A stretch of 17,496 nt of DNA from positions 1 through 17,496 of the forward strand of contig CAMZKQ010000222.1 of assembly GCA_947311265.1 (NCBI GenBank), given 5' to 3'. Origin of the DNA: an uncultured Chlorobiota bacterium (lineage in GTDB: Bacteria > Bacteroidota > Bacteroidia > Bacteroidales > JAADGE01). Below are positions 7,174-14,992 of the stretch, piece by piece (position 1 is the first letter of the stretch; each line of letters begins with the position of its first letter). A program made the translations under genes and the position numbers. Below the pieces are notes generated by a model. That model ran no database searches. It saw nothing but the letters and a program-made list of their open reading frames with translations, and was not told where the DNA came from.

Positions 7174-9915
7174 ATGAAAAAAGTACACTTACTCACATTC
7201 CTACTAATTGCCTTTGCAGGAAACCTATTGGCACAAACGCAAAGCGAAATAAATGAAATCAAAAAAAGAACAAACGTTCAAAAACTAACAGAGATAGGCA
7301 TAGTAGAAGGCGAAGTCTATAAAAAAAACAAAGCTAAGGCCTACCGATTAGCTAAAGAAAAAGGCTGGATAACAAAAAGCGAAAAAAATGGAACAATCGT
7401 AGAACTGCAAGGGATTGATGCCAATGGGCAGCCCATTTATTATGTTACAGACAACGAAAATGCAGCAGTTTCCACCGCCACCAACCTAGTATATGAAGGT
7501 GGAGAAATGCACCTTGCCCTTAGCGGAGCAGGCTTTACCGTAGCCGAGTGGGACGGCGGATCGGCCTTAGAAACGCATCAAGAATTTAATAATATGGGCT
7601 TCTCCAGAGTATTGAATAAAGATAATTCGACTCCGGCAGACCATGCCACCCATGTTGCAGGTACTTTAATAGCTGGCGGTGTAAATCCTGCCGCCAAAGG
7701 CATGGCATACAACGGATACCTACACTCTTACGACTGGAACGGAGATGTTACCGAAATGACATCAGCCGCCTCCAATAGCTTACTTATATCCAACCATTCC
7801 TACGGACTATACGGTGGCTGGGTGTACGACCAAGGCACAGGGATTTGGTCTTGGGTAGGTAGCACAAATATCAGCAACGAAGAAGATTACCGCTTCGGGT
7901 ACTACGACTACTGGGCTGGCGTTTGGGACGATATAGCCCGAGCAGCACCTTACTACCTTATCGTAAAATCAGCAGGCAACGACCGTGGCGATTGGGACGG
8001 TAGTAGCACACTACACCCCAAAGACGGCGGTGCCGGAGGGTTCGATTGCATGACCTCTAAATCCGTTTCCAAAAATATACTCACCGTAGGTGCAGTAAGA
8101 GATGTTATTGGTGGATATTCAGGTCCCAACTCGGTAACCCTTACCAGCTTTAGCAGCACAGGCCCAGCCGACGATGGCAGAATAAAGCCAGATATTTGTG
8201 GCAACGGGCAAAACGTATATTCGTCAGTAGTCGCCGGAGATGCTAGTTACGGCTCTAAGAGTGGGACATCAATGTCGGGGCCAAATGTGGCAGGCTCGTT
8301 ATTGCTGCTGCAAGAGCATTGGAACGATTTACACACCCTTTTTATGAAAGCAGCAACCCTAAAAGCCCTCGTAATTCATACGGCTGCCGAATGCGGAGCT
8401 ACACCCGGGCCCGACTATAAATTTGGCTGGGGACTTTTACAAACCGCAGCAGCTGCAAACGTTATCACACAAAAAGGGTTTACAACCCTTATGGAAGATG
8501 TGGCTTACAACGGAACAACTTACACTCTTGAAATACAGGCCACTGGAACAGAACCGCTAGTGGCAACATTGGTATATGCAGACCCCAAAGGCACACCGCC
8601 TCCCATTTCGCTGGACCCGCCCAATAAAATGTTAGTTAATGATTTGGATATGACCATTTCAAACAACGGCACAACGCATTACCCCTATACACTAGACCCC
8701 AATAACCCTGCGGCAGCAGCAACTACAGGCGATAACGACTTGGATAATGTTGAGAAAATTTATATCGAAAACCCAATTGCAGGAGCAACTTACACTATCA
8801 CTATAAATCACGAAGGGACACTTTCAGGTGCAATCCAGCAATTTTCGCTGATAGTATCGGGCATTACAACAGGCTATGCACTCTTAACTACTGCCGATGC
8901 TCAAAACGTTTCTGCCGGAGCGGCAGAACTTGGCGGCGAAGTTTTGCAAGAAGGTAATTCGCCAGTTACAGAAAATGGTATCGTGTGGGCGACTAGCCCT
9001 TTGCCTACAATGGCAGATAATGTTGTGCCACAAAGCAGTGGTACAGGAGCTTTTTCGGGATTAGTTACAGGGCTTCCTGAAGCAACAAAAATTTACTACC
9101 GTGCTTATGCCACTAGTACAGAGGGAACTTCATACGGCGAAAGTAAAGTTTTTTCTACGACTTGTAGTATTATATCAACCTTATCTTGGGAAGATGATTT
9201 TGCAAGCCAAGAGTTTTCTGCTTGCTACTGGCAAGAAATCCTTACGGGAAGTACAAACTGGGTTTTAGAAACAGGCAATGGTGCAGGAAGCCCTGCCGCT
9301 GCATATTCTGGCGATTATAATTTACTGCTCAAAAGCTCTTCCACAGCAGGGAATAAAACGCTTTTGGTTTTACCCTCTTATAATTTTACGGGCAGAACGG
9401 GAGCATCAATGAGCTTTCAGTATGCACAATACAAACAGTTTTCTTGGCAGGACGAATTTAAAATTATGTACAAAACTGCCCTTGCCGCCCCTTGGCAAGA
9501 AGTGGCTACGTTTGATAACCAAGCCACTAGCTGGACTGCGGCATCGGTATTTTTACCCGAGTCGGCAAATGCACCAGAATATTATATTGCCATAGAGGGC
9601 AATGCCCTAGGCGGGCGTGGAATTGCGATTGATAATATTGTAATCGATGAAGCCGTTTCAACAGATAATTTAGCAAGTGGTAATATCTTGATTTACCCAA
9701 ACCCTTCCAACAAAGGTGTTTATAATATTCAGCTAAACGAGAATTTTAAAGCAACTCAAGTTACGGTGTCTAATATTACGGGAAAAGAAATCCTGAATTT
9801 TAAAACGACTAAGAACAAAAGTGTAGTTAATCTTTCTAAATTCCCGAAAGGGATTTATATTTTAAAAATACAGAAGGGAAACAATACGCTTGTTTCTAAA
9901 CTGATATACAGGTAA
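7174..9915 (+). CDS. Secreted subtilisin-like (S8) protease with type IX secretion sorting domain
   Basis: The 913-residue protein is built as a secreted protease. A Sec signal peptide (cleavage likely after LLA, residue 20) is followed by a propeptide-like region to about 105. The S8 catalytic domain (about 110-430) has Asp127 in VAEWDGG, His160 in DHATHVAGT, the oxyanion Asn269 in KSAGND and Ser366 in SGTSMSGPNVAG; all three catalytic residues are present. Next come a proprotein-convertase-like beta domain (about 440-565), a fibronectin-III-like repeat of the Bacteroidota type (about 568-665), and a beta-sandwich domain resembling the MAM-like cleaved-adhesin group (about 670-830). The C-terminal type A sorting domain of the type IX system starts at IYPNPSNKG near residue 841. 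The protein should cross the outer membrane and be released or held at the surface. Substrates are unknown; nutrient peptide release is a likely role. Sites for cleavage between domains are not evident. Confidence 0.93.
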   Translation: MKKVHLLTFLLIAFAGNLLAQTQSEINEIKKRTNVQKLTEIGIVEGEVYKKNKAKAYRLAKEKGWITKSEKNGTIVELQGIDANGQPIYYVTDNENAAVSTATNLVYEGGEMHLALSGAGFTVAEWDGGSALETHQEFNNMGFSRVLNKDNSTPADHATHVAGTLIAGGVNPAAKGMAYNGYLHSYDWNGDVTEMTSAASNSLLISNHSYGLYGGWVYDQGTGIWSWVGSTNISNEEDYRFGYYDYWAGVWDDIARAAPYYLIVKSAGNDRGDWDGSSTLHPKDGGAGGFDCMTSKSVSKNILTVGAVRDVIGGYSGPNSVTLTSFSSTGPADDGRIKPDICGNGQNVYSSVVAGDASYGSKSGTSMSGPNVAGSLLLLQEHWNDLHTLFMKAATLKALVIHTAAECGATPGPDYKFGWGLLQTAAAANVITQKGFTTLMEDVAYNGTTYTLEIQATGTEPLVATLVYADPKGTPPPISLDPPNKMLVNDLDMTISNNGTTHYPYTLDPNNPAAAATTGDNDLDNVEKIYIENPIAGATYTITINHEGTLSGAIQQFSLIVSGITTGYALLTTADAQNVSAGAAELGGEVLQEGNSPVTENGIVWATSPLPTMADNVVPQSSGTGAFSGLVTGLPEATKIYYRAYATSTEGTSYGESKVFSTTCSIISTLSWEDDFASQEFSACYWQEILTGSTNWVLETGNGAGSPAAAYSGDYNLLLKSSSTAGNKTLLVLPSYNFTGRTGASMSFQYAQYKQFSWQDEFKIMYKTALAAPWQEVATFDNQATSWTAASVFLPESANAPEYYIAIEGNALGGRGIAIDNIVIDEAVSTDNLASGNILIYPNPSNKGVYNIQLNENFKATQVTVSNITGKEILNFKTTKNKSVVNLSKFPKGIYILKIQKGNNTLVSKLIYR

Positions 9916-9954
9916 CACGCTCCAAAAAGATGCTAGGTATTAACGACCTGTATA
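9905..9954. terminator. Inverted repeat between converging protease and zinc transporter genes
   Basis: TATACAGGT (9905-9913) is perfectly repeated in inverse as ACCTGTATA (9946-9954). The left arm covers the protease stop codon, and the loop is 32 nt. No T run follows on either strand, so a standard terminator is uncertain; it may still insulate the two converging transcripts. Confidence 0.3.
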
Positions 9955-9958
9955 GTGC

Positions 9959-10765
9959 CTAAACAAAAAGCAATAGGCTAATTGCCATAACTGCCATGCC
10001 TGCAATTAGCCCGTAAATTGCCGAATGGTGTTTGCCGTACTCTTCGGCAGTAGGCAGCAACTCGTCTAAGGAAATAAAAACCATAACCCCAGCTACGGAG
10101 GCAAATAGAATACCAAGGACTGTGGGGGTTAGGTAAGATTTTAAAAAGAAGTAGGCAACCAACGCCCCAACAGGCTCAGAAACCCCAGAAAGGAAGGAGA
10201 GCCAAAATGCTTTTTTCTTGTTGCCTGTTGCAAAATAAATAGGCACAGAAACGGCAATGCCTTCGGGGATATTATGTATGGCAATGGCTACTGCAATTGG
10301 TATTGCAATGGTGGGGTTTATTAGCCCTGCAGAAAATGTAGCAATCCCTTCTGGGAAATTATGAATGGCAATGGCAAGTGCCGAAAATAAGCCCATGCGC
10401 ATTAGTTTTTGCTCTTTTGAAAAGGGAGTATTAATTTGCTCAACACTTTTAATTTCATGTGGGTTTTCAAAAGAGGGAATCAGGCGGTCGATTATAGCAA
10501 TAATTAATATCCCTCCAAAAAAGGCTAATGCGGTGTACCAGTAGCCTAGTTTTTCTCCGTGTTCTTCTGTTAGGATATGTTTGGCTTCGCTAAATATTTC
10601 TACAAAAGATACATATATCATCACCCCTGCCGAAAAACCAAGCGAAACGGATAAGAAAACTTTATTTGTTCGTTTGGTAAAAAAAGCCAAAGCACTGCCT
10701 ATCCCTGTTGATAGCCCTGCAAAGAGGGTTAGCCCGAAGGCAAACATGACATTATTTACTTCCAT
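9959..10765 (-). CDS. zupT: ZIP-family metal (zinc) transporter
   Basis: ZIP proteins carry Zn2+ and often other divalent metals into the cytoplasm. The 268-residue protein has the usual eight hydrophobic segments. It has the two hallmark metal-binding motifs in helices 4 and 5: HNFPEG (135-140) and HNIPEG (164-169). Glu197 in helix 6 (GVSEPVG) and DELLP (234-238) also match bacterial ZupT. The loop at about 100-122, between helices 3 and 4, is hydrophilic and has one His (103), so it is not a long His-rich metal-binding loop. The gene lies 37 bp downstream of a small membrane protein gene on the same strand, probably one transcript. No Zur-like operator was recognised upstream. Substrate range beyond zinc cannot be read from sequence. 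Confidence 0.92.
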   Translation of the reverse strand: MEVNNVMFAFGLTLFAGLSTGIGSALAFFTKRTNKVFLSVSLGFSAGVMIYVSFVEIFSEAKHILTEEHGEKLGYWYTALAFFGGILIIAIIDRLIPSFENPHEIKSVEQINTPFSKEQKLMRMGLFSALAIAIHNFPEGIATFSAGLINPTIAIPIAVAIAIHNIPEGIAVSVPIYFATGNKKKAFWLSFLSGVSEPVGALVAYFFLKSYLTPTVLGILFASVAGVMVFISLDELLPTAEEYGKHHSAIYGLIAGMAVMAISLLLFV

Positions 10766-10802
10766 TTACTTAGTTTTAACTTATTGATATTGAGTATTTT
10801 AA

Positions 10803-11009
10803 TTAGTCTTTACTTCTAGCAAAAGCAAAAAGCAAAAGCAGTGCAATATCAGTAAATATAACTACTTTCTGAATGGTTTCAATGGTTTGAATTGCGGTGG
10901 AATTAGCCCCACCCTCCCTTAGCATTGTTACATATACCCCAAAAGTAATCGAAATAACAAAAACCAAAAGGAACGAGGCATATTTAATGAGTTTCCATTT
11001 CTTTTTCAT
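10803..11009 (-). CDS. Small two-helix membrane protein of unknown function
   Basis: The 68-residue protein has a strongly basic start (MKKKWKLIK), a hydrophobic helix (about 9-30), a short polar loop with a GGANST stretch, and a second helix (about 47-63), ending in RSKD. The basic residues at both ends suggest that both termini face the cytoplasm. I do not recognise a family. It is the first gene of a probable two-gene minus-strand transcript with the ZIP transporter. The coding call rests on the sensible membrane layout, absence of a competing frame and position between two same-direction or divergent genes. It might be an accessory subunit of the transporter or unrelated. Confidence 0.6.
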   Translation of the reverse strand: MKKKWKLIKYASFLLVFVISITFGVYVTMLREGGANSTAIQTIETIQKVVIFTDIALLLLFAFARSKD

Positions 11010-11241
11010 TGATGATGTTTTTTATAAAGTAATGTCCCATAGTCATGTAAATTTATCAAAAGCGAAATTATAAAAAAAAGATTTCAAAAATCAATAAAAC
11101 AAAACATTTTATTAAACATAAATCGACTAAATTTAGATTAAAAATATTAACTTTAAGCCACTTTTTAAGAAAGTAACCTAAAATAGATTTTAATACGGTA
11201 TTAAGACCATCAAATTTAAATATTTACTAAAACTAAAAGTT
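11010..11241. promoter_or_regulatory. Divergent intergenic region with two short palindromes
   Basis: This is the longest gene-free stretch (232 bp), separating the small minus-strand membrane gene from the DUF4301 gene. It is very A/T-rich. It holds the palindromes CTAAATTTAG (11127-11136) and TTAATACGGTATTAA (11190-11204). Both promoters should lie here, but no exact TAnnTTTG box was found on either strand. Palindromes of this size can arise by chance in A/T-rich DNA. Confidence 0.2.
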
Positions 11242-12756
11242 ATGTTTACAAGCAAAGATTTAGCACAAATACAAGAAAAAGGGATTAGCCAATCCCTAGT
11301 TGAGGCACAAATAGAAAACTTTAAAAATGGCTTTGCAACTGCCAATATTATTGCAGCAGCAACCACAAAAAAAGGCATTACAACCTTTGGTAAAGCCACC
11401 TTAAAAGGCTATGCCGATTTATACGACAAGGCAATAAGCCAAGAAAAAGTAGTGAAATTTGTACCCGCCTCGGGAGCCGCCAGCCGTATGTTTAAAATGC
11501 TATTTACATTTATGGAAAAATACGATGGCAATGATGTTTTCTTTGCAGACAAAAGTTTTGGCTCGCTTTATAATTTTTTCGAGCAAATAAATGCTTTCGC
11601 ATTTTACGACGAACTGGCAGCACTACTTCCCAACTTTGAACCCGGACACCCCGAAAACTTACTAAAAACCGTAGAAGGCTTACTTCTAGAAACAGGAATG
11701 AACTATGGGCAACAACCAAAAGGGCTACTCAAATTTCATAAATATGGAAAAGACACCCGAACCCCAGCAGAAGAACATCTAGCAGAAGCAGCACTATACG
11801 CTAATACACAAGGCGTTGCCAATGTTCATTTTACAGTTTCGCCAGAACATAAGGAACAATTTGAGCAGCACATTAATGCAGTCTTTCCCAAATACGAAGA
11901 GTTATTTAAAACCATTTTTAAAGTTTCATTCTCCGAGCAAAAGCCAGAAACAGACACTATTGCAGTAAACCTTGATAACACCCCTTTCCGAAATACTGAT
12001 GGCTCGCTACTCTTCCGCCCAGGCGGGCACGGTGCTTTAATTGAAAATTTACGAGAAATTGATGCCGATATTATTTTTGTGAAAAATATTGATAATGTTG
12101 TGCCAGATAAGCACAAAGTAGATACTGTTCTATATAAAAAAGCCTGTGCAGGCTTATTGATAGAAACAAGAGAAAACATTTTTAAACTTATCAAGAACTT
12201 AAAGGCAGAACCAACTGATACAGCAATTAATGAAGCTATAGATTACCTAAAAAATAAGCTCCTTATACAAACTGATGCCGCTTTTGAGAGTAAAAACAAT
12301 GAAGAAAAAGCTAACTACCTTATTGCTAAACTAGACCGCCCTTTACGGGTTTGCGGCATGGTTAAAAATGAAGGCGAACCAGGCGGAGGCCCTTTCTTTG
12401 TCCAAAAAGAAAGTGGGTCAGTATCTTTACAGATTATAGAAGGGGCACAAATTGATATGGATAATCCTGAAAAAGCAAAAATTGTAGAAAATGCTACGCA
12501 TTTTAATCCGGTGGATTTAATCTGCTCGGTAAAGCAACCCAATGGCAAGCGGTACGATTTACGAAATTATGTAGATGCAAAAACAGGCTTTATTTCAGAA
12601 AAATCAAAAGATGGAAAACAGCTAAAAGCACAAGAACTTCCCGGCCTTTGGAATGGTGCAATGGCCAACTGGAATACCATTTTTGTTGAAGTCCCAATTT
12701 CAACATTCAACCCAGTAAAAATAGTAAATGATTTGCTTAGACCAATGCACCAATAA
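11242..12756 (+). CDS. DUF4301 family protein, nucleotidyltransferase-like
   Basis: The 504-residue protein matches the DUF4301 family, which I know from Bacteroidota; its function is not established. Three segments resemble sugar-nucleotide pyrophosphorylases. VPASGAASRMFK (74-85) looks like the glycine-rich nucleotide loop with a trailing Arg and Lys. RPGGHGALIENL (259-270) resembles the P-x-GHG base-binding motif of UDP-sugar pyrophosphorylases. VKNIDNVVPD (280-289) resembles the N-x-DN metal-binding strand. A further conserved-looking block, KNEGEPGGGPFFV (375-387), could bind sugar phosphate. There is no signal peptide or membrane helix, so it is cytosolic. It is monocistronic, with a long upstream region and its own terminator. 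A UDP- or NDP-sugar-forming role is my inference; a structural homologue without activity is possible. Confidence 0.85.
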   Translation: MFTSKDLAQIQEKGISQSLVEAQIENFKNGFATANIIAAATTKKGITTFGKATLKGYADLYDKAISQEKVVKFVPASGAASRMFKMLFTFMEKYDGNDVFFADKSFGSLYNFFEQINAFAFYDELAALLPNFEPGHPENLLKTVEGLLLETGMNYGQQPKGLLKFHKYGKDTRTPAEEHLAEAALYANTQGVANVHFTVSPEHKEQFEQHINAVFPKYEELFKTIFKVSFSEQKPETDTIAVNLDNTPFRNTDGSLLFRPGGHGALIENLREIDADIIFVKNIDNVVPDKHKVDTVLYKKACAGLLIETRENIFKLIKNLKAEPTDTAINEAIDYLKNKLLIQTDAAFESKNNEEKANYLIAKLDRPLRVCGMVKNEGEPGGGPFFVQKESGSVSLQIIEGAQIDMDNPEKAKIVENATHFNPVDLICSVKQPNGKRYDLRNYVDAKTGFISEKSKDGKQLKAQELPGLWNGAMANWNTIFVEVPISTFNPVKIVNDLLRPMHQ

Positions 12757-12785
12757 GCCCTTTGGCTAAGGTAAAAAGCAAAACT

Positions 12786-12823
12786 AAAAGCAAGCTCTTG
12801 GGGATTTAGGAGCTTGCTTTTTT
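12786..12823 (+). terminator. Rho-independent terminator after the DUF4301 gene
   Basis: AAAAGCAAGCTC (12786-12797) pairs perfectly with GAGCTTGCTTTT (12810-12821) across a 12-nt loop, and the T run reaches 12823. It lies 30 bp after the stop codon. Confidence 0.9.
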
Positions 12824-12875
12824 ATCCTCTAAAAGCAAGAAGGATAGGCTAATTTTAAAGAAAGATATTAATAAA

Positions 12876-12907
12876 TTCGAGTTAGAAAACAAAAAATCAT
12901 ATCTTTG
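12876..12907 (+). promoter_or_regulatory. Bacteroidota-type promoter for the coiled-coil gene and downstream run
   Basis: TATCTTTG at 12900-12907 is an exact TAnnTTTG -7 box, and TTCG at 12876-12879, 20 bp upstream, is a weak -33 candidate. It lies after the DUF4301 terminator and 38 bp before the ATG at 12946. No clear terminator appears downstream until about 17300, so it may drive several genes. Confidence 0.6.
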
Positions 12908-12945
12908 TATTTACAATAAAGTGAAAAATCCCCAAAGTACTTTGT

Positions 12946-13524
12946 ATGAAAGAAAAAATAGCATCAGACCTTTTAAAACTAGAAAAGGAACTAAGCACAC
13001 TAGATGTCGCAGTTAAGCAGATTAGCAAAGCTGAAAAATTATCGACAGAAACGGTAAATGCAATAAAAAAATTACAGAAAAAGTTTGGCGAGGGTATCGA
13101 AAAAATAGCTAAACATACCGAAACGACCCAGGAATCTGCCCAAGCCTTAATTGCACAACACAATGAACAAGTTGGCGAAGTAAATAAACTACTCAAAAGT
13201 TACCTCGACTTAGCCGGCTCTACTGCCGAACTCAATAAACAAATTGAGAATATAAATTTCCCAGAACGGCTAGATAAAATATCGGCAAATATTGCGGCTA
13301 TGAATACAGAGTTTAGAGCCATACAAGTAGAAATGAAAACGCTTGCCGATGACGATACAGCAGCAAAAAACGAAAAAGCAATAAAAAAACTAAATCGGAA
13401 AACACTTTTCAATAACATAATCGTTATTACTATGTTTATTATCGTTTTGGCTTTGGGTTACGAGCTTATTTTAGTTAAATATTTCCCACAGCTATCCTTG
13501 GAGCACTTTTTGCCGAAACGATAA
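12946..13524 (+). CDS. Coiled-coil protein with C-terminal membrane anchor
   Basis: The 192-residue protein has no signal peptide. Residues 1 to about 135 are almost wholly charged, Lys/Glu/Ala/Leu-rich helix with heptad spacing, typical of a long coiled coil. A basic patch (KKLNRKT, about 147-153) precedes one membrane helix (about 157-176), and a short tail ends in LPKR. The layout is that of a tail-anchored protein with most of its mass in the cytoplasm. I do not recognise a family. It starts a plus-strand run and lies 52 bp before the sugar transferase with no terminator between, so it could be co-transcribed with the polysaccharide gene; a partner role is only inferred from position. Confidence 0.75.
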   Translation: MKEKIASDLLKLEKELSTLDVAVKQISKAEKLSTETVNAIKKLQKKFGEGIEKIAKHTETTQESAQALIAQHNEQVGEVNKLLKSYLDLAGSTAELNKQIENINFPERLDKISANIAAMNTEFRAIQVEMKTLADDDTAAKNEKAIKKLNRKTLFNNIIVITMFIIVLALGYELILVKYFPQLSLEHFLPKR

Positions 13525-13576
13525 AATTTAAAACAGTAAAGCCATACATTTAAGATTAGGCTAGCCAACACTTCCT

Positions 13577-14992
13577 ATGAACAAAAAACTGCATACTGCA
13601 AAATATCTAATTTCGGACTTTTTAAGTGCATCTTTGGCATGGTTTTTCTTATTTATATTTCGCAAAACCGTTATTGAATACCAAATTTTTGGTATCGAAA
13701 TACCCATTGAATACAGCTCCACTTTTTGGCTAGCACTCATCGTTATTCCTACTTTCTGGATTATAATATACGCCGCATCAGGCTACTACCGAAATATTTA
13801 TAGAAAATCAAGATTAAAGGAACTAGGGCAAACTCTTAGCACCTCCATAATTGGCGTTATAATTCTCTTTTTTGTACTGATTTTGGACGATACGGTTTCC
13901 TCTTACAAAAACTACTATTTCTCCCTGTTTTTCTTATTCGTAACCCACTTTACACTAACTTACCTTCCCCGGCTAATAATAACAACACTCACCGTTAAAG
14001 ACATTCATTCAGGAAAAAAAGGCTTTAACACTTTACTTATAGGTAGCAATGGAAAAGCAGTAAAACTCTACAAAGAACTAACCACAGGCGACAAACGCCA
14101 CGGCTATAAATTTATAGGATTTGTAACCATAAATAAGGGCGAAAAGCACAAACTGAATCAATATATGGACTACCTTGGTAGCATTGATGACCTAGAAAAA
14201 ATTATACAAAAATACAAAATCGAAGAGGTATTGTTTGCCGCAGAAGAGTCTGAAAATCAATATGTTGAAAAAGTTTTAAATAAACTACAAGGCAGCGATG
14301 TAACCACAAAAGCAATCCCGAGTATGTACGACTTACTCACCGGGAAAGTAAGAATGAGCAGCTTTTTAGGCACACCACTCATCATAATATCGCACCAACT
14401 AATGCCCCCTTGGCAGGAAGCAGCAAAACGAGTCATTGATTTTGGCGTAGCACTTTTAGTGCTAATTATCGCCTCACCACTTTACCTATTTACTGCGATA
14501 ACAGTAAAAATGACATCAAAAGGCCCTGTTTTTTTTACCCAAGAAAGGATAGGCAAAAATGGACACCCCTTTAAAATTATAAAATACCGTTCAATGTTTG
14601 TTGGTTCAGAAAAAAATGGCCCCCAACTCTCCTCCGATGGCGACCCAAGAATTACCCCTTTTGGCTTATTTATGCGAAAAACTAGGCTCGACGAAATACC
14701 ACAATTTTTCAACGTCCTGAAAGGCGAAATGTCGCTCGTTGGGCCCCGCCCCGAACGCCAGTTTTATATCGATAAAATATTAGAATTTGCCCCACACTAC
14801 AAACGCCTACTGAAAATAAAACCGGGCATAACTTCTTGGGGGCAAGTAAAATACGGCTATGCCGAAAACGTACAAGAGATGGTAGAACGAGTACATTACG
14901 ATATTTTATATATCGAAAATATGTCGCTCTATTACGACTTTAAGATATTAATTCATACAGTTTTAATCGTACTTAAAAGAGATGGAAAATGA
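13577..14992 (+). CDS. Polyprenyl-phosphate sugar-phosphate transferase (exopolysaccharide initiation)
   Basis: This is a WcaJ/PssY-like enzyme that moves a sugar-1-phosphate from a nucleotide sugar to undecaprenyl phosphate, starting a repeat unit at the inner membrane. The 471-residue protein has four N-terminal membrane helices (about 11-29, 49-69, 88-106, 113-135) and a Rossmann-like cytoplasmic domain (about 150-240). A fifth hydrophobic segment (286-308) follows Lys284-Arg285. The bacterial sugar transferase core then has QERIGKNG (322-329), KYRSM (336-340), LDEIPQF (371-377), the GPRPER motif (389-394) and PGITSWGQV (416-424). Asp372 and Glu373 are the expected catalytic pair. The sugar (glucose, galactose or other) cannot be told from sequence. 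The stop overlaps the start of the CPBP gene by 4 bp (ATGA), showing translational coupling. A TACATTTA at 13545-13552 is a one-mismatch promoter box. Confidence 0.93.
   Translation: MNKKLHTAKYLISDFLSASLAWFFLFIFRKTVIEYQIFGIEIPIEYSSTFWLALIVIPTFWIIIYAASGYYRNIYRKSRLKELGQTLSTSIIGVIILFFVLILDDTVSSYKNYYFSLFFLFVTHFTLTYLPRLIITTLTVKDIHSGKKGFNTLLIGSNGKAVKLYKELTTGDKRHGYKFIGFVTINKGEKHKLNQYMDYLGSIDDLEKIIQKYKIEEVLFAAEESENQYVEKVLNKLQGSDVTTKAIPSMYDLLTGKVRMSSFLGTPLIIISHQLMPPWQEAAKRVIDFGVALLVLIIASPLYLFTAITVKMTSKGPVFFTQERIGKNGHPFKIIKYRSMFVGSEKNGPQLSSDGDPRITPFGLFMRKTRLDEIPQFFNVLKGEMSLVGPRPERQFYIDKILEFAPHYKRLLKIKPGITSWGQVKYGYAENVQEMVERVHYDILYIENMSLYYDFKILIHTVLIVLKRDGK

Noticed and set aside
11190..11204. TTAATACGGTATTAA as a firm operator
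   Set aside because: A 7-bp palindromic arm is expected about once by chance in a window of this size, more in A/T-rich DNA, and no partner copy was seen.
12897..13196. Open minus-strand frame across the start of the coiled-coil gene
   Set aside because: It lies opposite a gene with a good promoter and coil pattern; its Ser/Phe/Cys-rich product is typical of an antisense shadow.
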